A stretch of DNA of 64,000 nucleotides, taken from Zygnema cylindricum. Lineage: Eukaryota > Streptophyta > Zygnematophyceae > Zygnematales > Zygnemataceae. The stretch covers positions 60,001-124,000 of the forward strand of contig JBBHKE010001435.1 in assembly GCA_037447655.1 (NCBI GenBank). Direction: 5' to 3'. Shown here one piece after another: positions 40,201-47,055 of this stretch (position 1 is the first letter of the stretch; every line of letters starts with the position of its first letter). The translations under genes were made by a program, and so were the position numbers. Below the pieces are notes generated by a model. That model saw nothing but the letters and a program-made list of their open reading frames with translations. It did no database searches and was not told the origin of the DNA.

Positions 40201-43200
40201 ATTTATGCAGAGATTCAACATTTTAGGAGCATAATATAAACTCCAAAAACGAATTAACAGAGAAAAAAACACAATCCTATTACCATTTCACCACCTCAAT
40301 GAGGCCCATTTTCAGACCCTGGCTTTCACCTAGCCTTCATTTTGGAACACGCTAAATAAACTTTTAACTATTCTTTCACCTTAAAATGGATATAAACCAG
40401 TGTTGAATATTAGGTTTTCAGACTTCAATCGGATTCATTATGAATTATGCACCTTCCTATTTTGCAACATTAAACATCAAAGCATTCTACCTATGCCGGC
40501 TGTACTTCAAAAAAATGGACGTTGTGATTTCATAGCTGACAGTCAACGGACTTAACTCTATCCAAGGAAAGGTCGTTATGCATGAAGAAAGAAAATTTCG
40601 TGTAGCTGTCAGTGTTACCAACACGATGAGAGCATGGAAACAAGAACACGTATACGCATATAATGAACACATTTTGAAGCTCTTTCAATTAGCAGTGTCT
40701 CATAGTGCCAATTTGACACAATGGATTTCGATGACTGTTTTCTATTTTATCAGGCATGAAATAGTTCGCTCTTAAGATGCTTACTCTACCCAAACCTCCA
40801 AAAACATAGTAGACCGTAAAATCTGTAGCGTACACTAGTGCCACAACAACATTGTTTTCTAGGTAAGACGCTCAATTCATTTGTCCAACACTTCGTACAA
40901 AGTGAATAGCTTGTAGGGTAATGAGCTTTACGTTAACAGGTTTTCTTCGAGGATGGGTAAAAATTTGCAATAATTGTAACTTTCAGTTTTTTCATTTTCA
41001 AAAAAGATTACACCCAAACTTGGCTCTGTTGTGCATGCAATGTATCTTAGCTATTATCTTCACAAAAAAAAGATACGAACTAGTGTAGGACAGAGTACTA
41101 GAAGTTTCTATAAGATTTGATACAATTAATTTTCAGCCTTGCTGGCTTTACTTGAAATTTTCTATAACCAAAACAGTAATCATCCCATGACGATCAGCAC
41201 AAGTCACTCCACTTTTTCTTGTTTTCGGGGTCACGTCTCGAACAAAACTATTATTCGTCATACCCGACAAGTACAGCATTTTCTCTTTAGAGTTTGAATG
41301 TCATTGACAAAACCGTACCCTAGCGATAAGGGGGAAACCCCAACTAATTCATGAGTCTAGTGCTAGATTGTCAATGTGTAACACAAAAACGAATCTTATC
41401 CTAATCGACTATGTAAAGATACCTCATTTTCTTGCCTTGTTCTAGTTGAGGAAACACGAATGTCTGAAGTGCACGTTTTGGTCCTTGAATAAAACTTTTG
41501 ATTGTTATTCTTTAAGAGGTGTTTGAAAAGGGAAAGGCTTGTAGGATATTAACAATGTATGTACGCTAAAGGAAAACACAGCCCAAGGAATTTACACAAG
41601 AATTAAACAAATTCTCATTGTCGAAGAAATCCAACCTTAAGAAATAGCAAAAGCAATTTTTTAAAAAAATATTCTAAACTACTATGTTTTGGAGGGATGT
41701 GACGGAACATGGTTAGAAGTACACATACAGAATCTTCAAATTCGTTAAGTTTCCAATAGTTGATGGTATCCGGCCATGTAAACTTCCAGTATTAAAAATC
41801 CTGCAGAATCAATTTCTTACACGTTATGACAGCCATATTGAGGACAATGATTGTTTCATACGAAATGGGGAAAGCATCCTTGTTTTAAAAGCATGGGCTA
41901 CAATATGGTATTGGTAACGGGTAAAAAACAAAGCAAAGGTGACTAAATTTGTGTTGTAAGAGCAGCAAATAGTTTTAAAAAAAATGTAGACAAATGAAAC
42001 CTGTATCATAAAATCACATGTATTTTCAAAGATAATTTTTGTAAGGAAAGAAGTTCAATTTGACTTCGTTAAACTTGGATGATCTCGTAAAAAGAAAACT
42101 ATGAACATAAACATAAATGTTGGGTTGAAGTGCTATGGAGCTTGTGTATCATAAGTTTCAAATCTTGCTACAAACATTCCCATGGAACAATGCAGTCGCA
42201 CACATGAAAGTCAAGCATGTGATGGAACATTTTTCTAGTGTTGTTCATTCAACTCAAAAAAAATGAACAAGCACGTCTCAATAACAAAACACTTAAGTTG
42301 ACGATAAAACAGAATATGGGAAAGGTGCTCATAACAAAACAAACATAACGAATTGCAGGTTAATGACCTACAGTGTTTGCAAATATTTGAGGTCAGAAAC
42401 ACTATCAGAAAGGATACCGTCGTATTGATTTCCATATTCATCACCAACAAATTTAGTTGCGTTAAAAGTAGCACGTGCAAGTGTAGATCCATTTGGATAC
42501 AACACGTCTTTTGGTATGATAATTCTGCAAAAACGTTTGAATCAACCTCACATAATTAATTACAAAGCAGAAAAAGGAAAAGATCACCAGCTTTGTTGAA
42601 GTTACTGCGTCTCAAACTTGAATTTACTGCTAAAAATCAGCCTTAGCGGAGCAAACATGCATTATTTGAAAAATCCAAGCATGTGTCATATTAACTCTGT
42701 AGAGACATTAAGGCTGAATGACTCAATTTAGGTGAAAAAAAAATGAGCAAACCAAAGATGACATATCAAAGAACTCATGTTGTACAGCATTCTGTTGTCA
42801 AGCAGGTGATCCTGGAGTGGAGATCAAAAATTGAACTTCAAACAATACAAAATCAGCTACTTTCCTATGGATAAAAATAATTCCAAACAACCATAAATTT
42901 CTATGTCTTTAAAAGGGCATAGCATCCAACTTTTACAGCCAATGGCGAGAGCTAAACCTCAAAATGTACATTATTCTAACACAGTCACAAGCTTTTCAAG
43001 TCGGCTATGCAAAAAAACAGGACAGGTATTTGTGGTTATAATGATAAAATAGGATCAATTCAGAAAACAATGAAATAAGTTGTAAATGCTATTTATTCTA
43101 GAATATAACATCCTTGAAGATTTTTTAAGCATTTGTTACAGTGATAGCTTTGATTAAACTTTAACAGGTTTCCAAACACTGCAGCCATTTACGATTTCCT

Positions 43201-46200
43201 TTCTTTTCTTTTCTGTCCCAAATCTGTATTATCAGCCGCATGTCATCATTATCTTTAAAACAAATTTGAAATGTCAAAGATGGCAATTTCATGAGGTACT
43301 TCTTGCATTTGATAGGAGTGCACCCACAAAAACCCACCTACATCATACTCTACAACTTTACCGACGAATAGAAGTAGGTACAAGTACCCAGCTCTTAAAA
43401 ATATTCAGTGAAATAGAATTCGATACATCTATTTGGCAAGCACACATTGGCCAGCCCTGCAAAAGCCAAAAAGATGGAGGTTTCTAACACATGTAGACCA
43501 AAGCTTACTTAAAGCAAAGTGTCTTGAGTACATGAAATTCACTCAGGTAAGTGAGTTGTGAAACAAAATTCGGTGCACAAAGCAACAACCTTAAGTGGCT
43601 TAAAAACTTACAATGAAATTACATTCCCCAAAGCATCGCACTTTAGGCCTACCCATTTTGCACAATCATTTGTCTTATTCCAAGACTTTAATAATTTAGG
43701 ATCAAAGGCATTAAGCTCCGTACGAATGATGATCAAAGCATCTGCAAAGAACCACACAAAATAGAATGAATAAATTATACAAGGAAATCAAATTTTAGGT
43801 AGCAGAACATTGTCCACATTCTACAAAAGGATAAATCATATCAACATTAAATGCAGTAACGTGACATTGAGCAATAACATTCACTGTTTTGAATTGACAA
43901 TGACGATTACATGCAGCCAACAAAGAGTGGTAAACAATGGGAAATAGAAATAAGAACATATGAAATCAATAACTCACAAAAGAGTATGGTTCATGTTTAA
44001 CAACTAGACAATATACACAACCAGTCATAAATATGAACAGTAATAGGCTGAAACTCTTCTCTGTTCTTAACAAATTGTTGAACAAGTTCACTTTGGACAA
44101 ACAAATGATCAATTTCATCAGCAGTCCGTGTCCCTTCACATCTTCATGTAAAAATATGTAACAAAAAAACTACTAGATAGCCAGGGTATTGCAACAATTT
44201 TTTTTCAACGACCTTGTAATTTCTGAAAACTGATACGATTTTCCGTTTGCTTTTACTAAGCAATCAATACACTATATCTACCAGGCCAATTTCTTACATC
44301 AAATTTGAAGGGAAATGCTATGCCATGAACTTAAGAAACCCGAACAGGTAGCAACAGCGGTTTATTGTTTTATCGTGGAATATGTTACTAAAATTTATGT
44401 AACTAAGATAAATACAACATGTGCTTACACCAAACACAGGGTTTGGACAGACATCCTATGATTTTTTTGAAGTTTAGTACATTTTTTTTTCGCAGCTAAG
44501 ACATTGCTTTTACCCTTTTAACAATTGTCATTTATAGTTCAGCCTATTGTCAATGGCAAATGGGCTCAAAGTGCTTTCCAATACAATAAGGAAACAGTTT
44601 CATTTGGCTGGATAGACAAGATTGTGTAAGCTTCTAAAAAGGTGATAGATCCCCTGAGGGTTTCACGGGCTGTTTAACGGACCTTTTGACCTATTCCTCT
44701 GCTGCATTTAAGATATTTTCTAGAAAGTTTTGGCAAGGAGATATAGGACAAACAAAGCTATAACTTCTTGCAGAAACAATTTTTGACAACACAATGACAT
44801 AGAAATGGGTCTTGATTATGCACATTTTCAGCGTGACTTTATATATATTTTCACTTTGTTGATAAATAAAATCATTCATTTATGTCATGCTCCTGGCCAA
44901 AACATTGTTGTGAAAATGATAAGTTGCTAAACAATCCGCTCAACGAGTACAAAACAATTATTTTTGGACACGATTTTTTAAAAAAGCTTAAACTAAAAAC
45001 AGCTTACTAGTCATTGGCTTCCTTTTAAGATCATCACCACTTAGAGCCAAACGTTACCATTTCCAAAAGATTTCCACGTGTATTCATGCACTCATATCTC
45101 CTACATTGGTTTTTTGTTAATGTATAATCCCTGATTATTAGCATCATGATTCTTACAGTGAGATTCTGAAAATTGCATGAAATGAAAAGCTGTTTTTCTA
45201 CACAGTTTTCCACACCGATTAATAGGCAGCCTGAGAGAAATATACTCATAGACACTTTTTGGAGGACCTACAACTTAGGTTTCAAAACTACATTTGAAAA
45301 TTTAGCATTAAAAGACAATCACTCTTAAAAACCTTAGGATAGAACAAAATTACCATCACAAAATAGTAACTTCAAGTACCCAATTATACTGTGCACTAAA
45401 ATCACACTATATCTCAAAAAAACACTTTTGGCACAAGTAGAAAACTACTATCTTTTATACACCAATCCAACACATACTTGGGAACAAACGCCAGCACAGG
45501 CAAAAAGAAATAGCACATTCAAGAAAGTGTTTTGGGAGGAAAAGAGTAAGATTTCACAGAATGTAGCATACAAATTTATCAGGAATTACTTACTTCAAAG
45601 TACACATCGAACCAATGTAGCTCAGCCTATAATCTGTATAAAAGTGTGAGTTCAAGTTTCAGACATCAATCACAAACACTACACTTGCCAAGCTATTTTA
45701 TAATGAAAATTATTGATCATTTCTTTAACAAATCTCCATCAAATTCATCGATTTTGATTAAATAGCCAATGCACCACTTTCCTGATCAGCCACAAGCATT
45801 AAGGAGTCATCATGCATCATGCATCATGCATCAAACATGACTTGCCAAATTAGCAACTAACCACATCATCAAAATTGACACAAGACATTGCACATTGGAC
45901 AATGGACATTGACATTTGATGTCGGACACATTGGACAGTGGGCATGGGAAATGGGATGTTGGATGTTGGAGATTTGAGTTTGGAAGTTGGAAACTGGATA
46001 TTGAATAGTGGACATTGGACATTGAAAATTGCACATTGGACGTTGTCCATTGGACAAAGGACAGAGGGCAAAGAACATTGGACTAGACAATAACATTAGA
46101 CATGCTAATTGTCTTTTCATGTCTACCTTTCAGCGTCTCCATGCATTGTCTGAATTCAAATAGTAAATGTGTGTGATTGAATCGCTAACGCCCAATGTCT

Positions 46201-46876
46201 ATTGTCCAATGTCCAATATCCAATGTGCAATGTCTAATTTCTCCACTGTCCATTGTCCAAATTTCACTGTCAAATGTCCAATGTCCAATGTCCTATGTCC
46301 ACTGTCCGTTGTCCAATGTAAAATCTCAAACACCCAACATCCCATTTCCTATACAAATTCTTACCATGATAATGATGACACTGATAGATGACGTAAAAAA
46401 ACCACTGCCCAATTGTCCACTGCCAAATGTCCAAAGTTCACTGTCTAAGGTCCATTGTCCAATCTCAAACATCCAACATTTCCTATGCCCACTATCCAGT
46501 GACATTCTTACCATGATAATGATGACACTGATATTTGACATAAATAAACCAGCATTTGACATTGATCAGTCATGAAGAACCTAGTGGCCAACGGACATCA
46601 ACCTATGGAAAAATGAAAATACCCAAGTTGCAGCAAGCATCAAAAATTCAAAATTAGTTTAGAACTTTGGATTTGAGCATCCATAACGCCTTGGACTCCC
46701 GATGGAAAATATCAACAGAAATCGCAGTAATTTCCATACATTGTTTTCCAGTACCCCTCATACCTGCTTGGGCGGATTCCACTTCCACAGCCTCCGCCCT
46801 GTCTATCAGTGCTATAAAGGCAACAATCGCCCAGGCCGCAAAATACGTCCTTGATGCTGGAGAACAGGGGCCCCGC
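12975..46876 (-). CDS. LRR receptor-like kinase (LRR-VIII-1-like juxtamembrane region), 34 exons traced over 34 kb
   Basis: A single-pass membrane receptor kinase, expected at the plasma membrane: extracellular LRRs bind a ligand or partner and the cytosolic Ser/Thr kinase signals. Exons (minus, 5' to 3'): 1 signal peptide, 2 LRR N-cap, 3-24 LRRs, 25-26 Cys-rich extracellular region, 27 Pro-rich linker, 28 transmembrane, 29-34 kinase. Every junction checked is GT-AG and keeps the frame through exon 32. LRR exons 3-23 all end in the same phase. With the distal last exons the protein would be about 1,250 residues. The juxtamembrane region resembles plant subfamily VIII-1, but about 22 LRR units is more than I expect for that group. 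No ATG was found for exon 1, so an upstream exon is missing. Exons 33-34 as placed carry frameshifts; intact versions lie at 7693-7798 and 6888-7211. Further LRR exons could be hidden in the long introns. Confidence 0.85.
13804..13908 (-). pseudogene. LRR-RLK exon 33 (proximal copy, frameshifted)
   Basis: Homologue of 7693-7798, 105 nt instead of 106. The run of A on the plus strand after GAGCTC is four here and five in copy A. Read from the upstream exon, the frame shifts after FGVVL and reaches a TGA within the exon, cutting off the end of the kinase C-lobe. Confidence 0.85.
14002..14246 (-). mobile_element. 245-bp TG...CA element with 5-bp target duplication (solo-LTR/TRIM-like), carrying a tRNA-like unit
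   Basis: The element starts TGTTAG and ends CCAACA and is flanked by perfect 5-bp repeats GAGCG (13997-14001 and 14247-14251). Duplication copy A has the uninterrupted site, so this is a dated insertion into copy B. Termini and target duplication fit an LTR, either a solo LTR or a TRIM/SMART-type element. Read on the minus strand it begins TGTTGGAGAACTG, has TATAAATT at 14159-14166, and about 30 nt later a tRNA-like sequence. There is no poly-A tail, which argues against an ordinary SINE. Confidence 0.85.
14061..14132 (-). tRNA. tRNA-like sequence inside the 245-bp element (degenerate anticodon arm)
   Basis: Minus strand: a 7-bp acceptor stem (GGCCGGG with CTTGGCC, two G-T pairs), D arm GCTC-AGTTGGTA-GAGC, T arm CCGGG-TTCGATC-CCCGG, then A73. 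A box TAGCTCAGTTGG and B box GGTTCGATCC are canonical. TTTT follows directly (14057-14060) and TATAAATT lies about 30 nt upstream. The anticodon arm is poor: a 4-bp stem with one T-G pair, a mismatch at 27-43, and C instead of T at position 33. The nominal anticodon would be GGT, which I do not trust. More likely a tRNA-derived promoter module than a decoding tRNA. Confidence 0.6.
14252..14502. repeat. polypurine tract in the kinase intron
   Basis: Almost pure G/A on the plus strand, with runs of G up to 16. It continues the tract at 13944-13996 interrupted by the 245-bp insertion. Open frames through it are compositional artefacts. Confidence 0.85.
14503..14770 (+). mobile_element. copia fragment: RNase H C-terminus, PPT and LTR start
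   Basis: Plus-strand translation to the TGA at about 14680 gives a copia RNase H tail: a [14 protein letters not shown]-type motif, then [12 protein letters not shown] and a CGL ending. A purine run (AAGGGAAG, 14706-14713) and TGTTTGGGAATATT at about 14716 look like the polypurine tract and the first bases of an LTR. The element is truncated on both sides. Confidence 0.7.
14771..15475 (-). mobile_element. decayed copia fragment: RT end and RNase H N-terminal part
   Basis: On the minus strand, split over several frames, are [49 protein letters not shown] and AQSTMES. These are standard copia reverse transcriptase and RNase H segments, closely matching those in the nested elements at 52-63 kb. 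It lies head-on to the plus fragment at 14503-14770, within the intron between kinase exons 33 and 32. Confidence 0.75.
15747..15895 (-). CDS. LRR-RLK exon 32: activation segment
   Basis: 149 nt. Encodes [13 protein letters not shown] (DFG motif), [11 protein letters not shown] and AKSDVY (subdomains VII-VIII). Donor GTCAGC, acceptor CAG. It starts in phase 0 and ends with two bases of a Ser codon. Confidence 0.9.
15896..16667 (-). other. intron 31 of the LRR-RLK
   Basis: AT-rich intron, no gene. A short telomere-like run, TTAGGGTTTTTAGGGTTT, sits at about 16620-16637. Confidence 0.6.
16668..16822 (-). CDS. LRR-RLK exon 31: catalytic loop
   Basis: 155 nt. Encodes [19 protein letters not shown] and [15 protein letters not shown], the HRD catalytic loop with Asp and Asn present, so an RD-type kinase. 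Donor GTACAA, acceptor CAG. Confidence 0.92.
17808..17943 (-). CDS. LRR-RLK exon 30: kinase subdomains IV-V
   Basis: Encodes [31 protein letters not shown] and a Gly codon split with the next exon. Donor GTAAGA, acceptor CAG. Confidence 0.92.
18295..18518 (-). CDS. LRR-RLK exon 29: juxtamembrane and ATP-binding loop
   Basis: 224 nt. Encodes [25 protein letters not shown] and WAVKRAK: the glycine-rich loop and the VAIK-type lysine. Donor GTAATC, acceptor CAG. The Tyr codon at its start is split with exon 28. Confidence 0.92.
18519..18921. repeat. intron 28 with GA-rich tract
   Basis: Positions 18694-18806 are GA-rich on the plus strand, including (GA)n microsatellite runs. Otherwise no features. 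Confidence 0.6.
18922..19014 (-). CDS. LRR-RLK exon 28: transmembrane helix
   Basis: Encodes [20 protein letters not shown] followed by F-M-Y-Y, a single membrane span after the extracellular region. Donor GTAAGT, acceptor TAG. In phase on both sides. Confidence 0.9.
19015..19858. other. intron 27 with polypurine tract
   Basis: Positions about 19255-19430 are purine-rich on the plus strand. No gene on either strand; the minus-strand frame through the tract is low complexity. Confidence 0.6.
19859..19924 (-). CDS. LRR-RLK exon 27: Pro-rich extracellular linker
   Basis: 66 nt. Encodes [18 protein letters not shown], typical of the segment just outside the membrane in LRR-VIII-like receptors. 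Both phases fit exons 26 and 28. Confidence 0.85.
20205..20395. repeat. purine-rich tract in intron 26
   Basis: A G/A-rich stretch on the plus strand directly next to exon 26, containing a direct repeat of GGAATAGGAAAGCAAGAAGA. Confidence 0.6.
20408..20612 (-). CDS. LRR-RLK exon 26: extracellular juxtamembrane region, part 2
   Basis: 205 nt. Encodes [20 protein letters not shown] and [12 protein letters not shown]. It corresponds by position to the conserved region between LRRs and membrane in subfamily VIII-1. Donor GTAAGT, acceptor CAG. Confidence 0.88.
21726..22020 (-). CDS. LRR-RLK exon 25: Cys-rich extracellular juxtamembrane region, part 1
   Basis: 295 nt. Encodes [45 protein letters not shown] and GLDPFQ. 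The spaced cysteines and the (S)P(S)F-type segment are the hallmark of the LRR-VIII-1 ectodomain end. Donor GTATGG, acceptor CAG. Confidence 0.88.
22803..22937 (-). CDS. LRR-RLK exon 24: last LRRs
   Basis: 135 nt, about two repeats, including [20 protein letters not shown]. Donor GTAAGT, acceptor CAG. Confidence 0.85.
23401..23475 (-). CDS. LRR-RLK exon 23
   Basis: One LRR, including [17 protein letters not shown]. 75 nt, donor GTGAGT, acceptor CAG. Confidence 0.85.
23476..25504. other. intron 22 of the LRR-RLK
   Basis: About 2 kb, no gene. A 28-bp unit around TTTTTACAATGAGAATAGAT is tandemly duplicated at about 24065-24121. GTACG-rich, CACGTG-bearing sequence at 23885-23940 resembles LTR sequence at 52-60 kb and may be an old TE remnant. 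Confidence 0.45.
25505..25582 (-). CDS. LRR-RLK exon 22
   Basis: One LRR, including [17 protein letters not shown]. 78 nt, donor GTAAGT, acceptor CAG. Confidence 0.85.
25887..25952 (-). CDS. LRR-RLK exon 21
   Basis: One short LRR, including [15 protein letters not shown]. 66 nt, donor GTGAGG, acceptor CAG. Confidence 0.8.
26600..26668 (-). CDS. LRR-RLK exon 20
   Basis: One LRR, including [15 protein letters not shown]. 69 nt, donor GTGAGT, acceptor CAG. Confidence 0.87.
26810..27760. repeat. CGATA-rich, TE-like segment in intron 19
   Basis: Dense CGATA/TATCG words and palindromes such as CCGATATATCGG and GGCCGATATATCGGCC, plus GTACG words, unlike the flanking intron. Probably a decayed transposable element. 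I could not place terminal repeats or a target duplication. Confidence 0.4.
28321..28392 (-). CDS. LRR-RLK exon 19
   Basis: One LRR, including [16 protein letters not shown]. 72 nt, donor GTAAGC, acceptor CAG. Confidence 0.88.
28795..28860 (-). CDS. LRR-RLK exon 18
   Basis: One LRR, including [14 protein letters not shown]. 66 nt, donor GTGAGT, acceptor CAG. Confidence 0.83.
29036..29104 (-). CDS. LRR-RLK exon 17
   Basis: One LRR, including [15 protein letters not shown]. 69 nt, donor GTAGGT, acceptor CAG. Confidence 0.86.
29925..29996 (-). CDS. LRR-RLK exon 16
   Basis: One LRR, including [16 protein letters not shown]. 72 nt, donor GTAAGT, acceptor CAG. Confidence 0.9.
29997..30973. other. 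intron 15 with a polypurine tract
   Basis: GGGAGG-type polypurine tract on the plus strand at about 30820-30885. No gene seen. Confidence 0.55.
30974..31045 (-). CDS. LRR-RLK exon 15
   Basis: One LRR with two cysteines before the repeat core (SCAQCGIEG), then [16 protein letters not shown]. 72 nt, donor GTAAGT, acceptor CAG. Confidence 0.86.
31898..31969 (-). CDS. LRR-RLK exon 14
   Basis: One LRR, including [16 protein letters not shown]. 72 nt, donor GTAGGT, acceptor CAG. Confidence 0.88.
32359..32451 (-). CDS. LRR-RLK exon 13 (long LRR)
   Basis: 93 nt instead of about 72: one LRR with a 7-residue insertion (about [10 protein letters not shown]) before [14 protein letters not shown]. Donor GTAAGG, acceptor CAG. 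Confidence 0.85.
33080..33148 (-). CDS. LRR-RLK exon 12
   Basis: One LRR, including [16 protein letters not shown]. 69 nt, donor GTAAGT, acceptor CAG. Confidence 0.88.
33443..33508 (-). CDS. LRR-RLK exon 11
   Basis: One short LRR, including [15 protein letters not shown]. 66 nt, donor GTGAGT, acceptor CAG. Confidence 0.83.
33509..34829. other. intron 10 of the LRR-RLK
   Basis: No gene. Degenerate telomere-like words (TTTTAGGGTTTTTAGGGTTT and neighbours) at about 34185-34245. Confidence 0.5.
34830..34901 (-). CDS. LRR-RLK exon 10
   Basis: One LRR, including [17 protein letters not shown]. 72 nt, donor GTAAGC, acceptor CAG. Confidence 0.9.
34902..36517. other. intron 9 of the LRR-RLK
   Basis: 1.6 kb of AT-rich sequence. 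I see no gene or clear repeat. Confidence 0.5.
36518..36595 (-). CDS. LRR-RLK exon 9
   Basis: One LRR, including [16 protein letters not shown]. 78 nt, donor GTGAGT, acceptor CAG. Confidence 0.87.
37492..37563 (-). CDS. LRR-RLK exon 8
   Basis: One LRR, including [16 protein letters not shown]. 72 nt, donor GTGAGT, acceptor CAG. Confidence 0.87.
37830..38500. other. GC-richer insert in intron 7
   Basis: A block clearly more GC-rich than its surroundings, with long overlapping open frames on both strands (37948-38286 plus, 38075-38497 minus) and CACGTGTG at about 37964. No family recognised. It may be an old insertion rather than a gene. Confidence 0.35.
38714..38782 (-). CDS. LRR-RLK exon 7
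   Basis: One LRR, including [14 protein letters not shown]. 69 nt, donor GTGAGT, acceptor CAG. Confidence 0.85.
38999..39103 (-). CDS. LRR-RLK exon 6 (long LRR)
   Basis: 105 nt: one LRR with an acidic insertion of about 11 residues ([11 protein letters not shown]) before [17 protein letters not shown]. Donor GTAATC is less usual; acceptor CAG. Confidence 0.83.
39561..39632 (-). CDS. LRR-RLK exon 5
   Basis: One LRR, including [17 protein letters not shown]. 72 nt, donor GTGAGT, acceptor AAG rather than CAG. Confidence 0.87.
39633..41728. other. intron 4 of the LRR-RLK
   Basis: 2.1 kb without a recognisable gene. A further LRR exon cannot be excluded because skipping one would not break the frame. 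Confidence 0.5.
41729..41800 (-). CDS. LRR-RLK exon 4
   Basis: One LRR, including [17 protein letters not shown]. 72 nt, donor GTATGT, acceptor CAG. Confidence 0.9.
42372..42524 (-). CDS. LRR-RLK exon 3
   Basis: 153 nt. Encodes [20 protein letters not shown] and [14 protein letters not shown], the first LRR region after the N-cap. Donor GTAGGT, acceptor CAG. Confidence 0.83.
43612..43741 (-). CDS. LRR-RLK exon 2: LRR N-terminal cap
   Basis: 130 nt. Encodes [20 protein letters not shown] and [16 protein letters not shown], the standard plant LRR N-cap with its Cys pair. The first Asp codon is split with exon 1 (G|AT). Donor GTAAGT. Confidence 0.9.
43742..46763. other. intron 1 of the LRR-RLK
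   Basis: 3 kb. Positions 43742-45790 show no gene. Positions 45880-46560 hold an inverted minisatellite listed separately. Confidence 0.6.
45880..46490. repeat. inverted TTGGACA/TGTCCAA minisatellite
   Basis: Left arm (45890-46085) iterates ATTGGACA-type words on the plus strand; right arm (46195-46320 and 46410-46475) iterates the complement TGTCCAATG. Together they form a large imperfect inverted repeat. Two 48-bp direct repeats starting ATTCTTACCATGATAATGAT lie at 46357-46404 and 46504-46551. Confidence 0.85.
46764..46876 (-). CDS. LRR-RLK exon 1: signal peptide (start codon not found)
   Basis: Encodes a hydrophobic signal core ([14 protein letters not shown]) followed by [13 protein letters not shown]. 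Donor GTATGA after CAAGCAG leaves one G that completes Asp with exon 2. A CAG acceptor sits at 46877-46879 and there is no in-frame ATG in this exon, so a further 5' exon carrying the start codon is expected upstream and was not identified. Confidence 0.75.
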
Positions 46877-46927
46877 CTGAAAATGTGCGAAAAAAATTGT
46901 GAGAACAAATAACAATTTACAAGAATG

Positions 46928-47055
46928 TGCGATAATGTGTGTCATATGTGTCACTAGCTGATGCGTGCAACTGTGTGACAATGTGTGACAATGTGTGACA
47001 ATGTGTGACAATGTGTGACGACGAGTGACAATGTGTGACAATAAGTGAGAATGTA
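46928..47055. repeat. 10-bp minisatellite (ACAATGTGTG)n
   Basis: At least eight imperfect copies of a 10-bp unit just upstream of the signal-peptide exon. Frames reading through it on the minus strand are His/Thr/Ser repeats and not genes. Confidence 0.85.

Noticed and set aside
45831-46575. Open frames rich in Cys, Pro, Met, Ser and Asn repeats
   Set aside because: They are translations of the heptamer minisatellite.
46654-46908. TTG at about 46908 as start of the receptor
   Set aside because: Plant genes rarely start at TTG, and a CAG acceptor directly precedes the signal-peptide codons, so an upstream exon is more likely.
46712-47041. His/Thr/Ser-repeat frame upstream of the receptor, as a possible N-terminus
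   Set aside because: It is a read-through of the 10-bp minisatellite in a different frame from the signal peptide.
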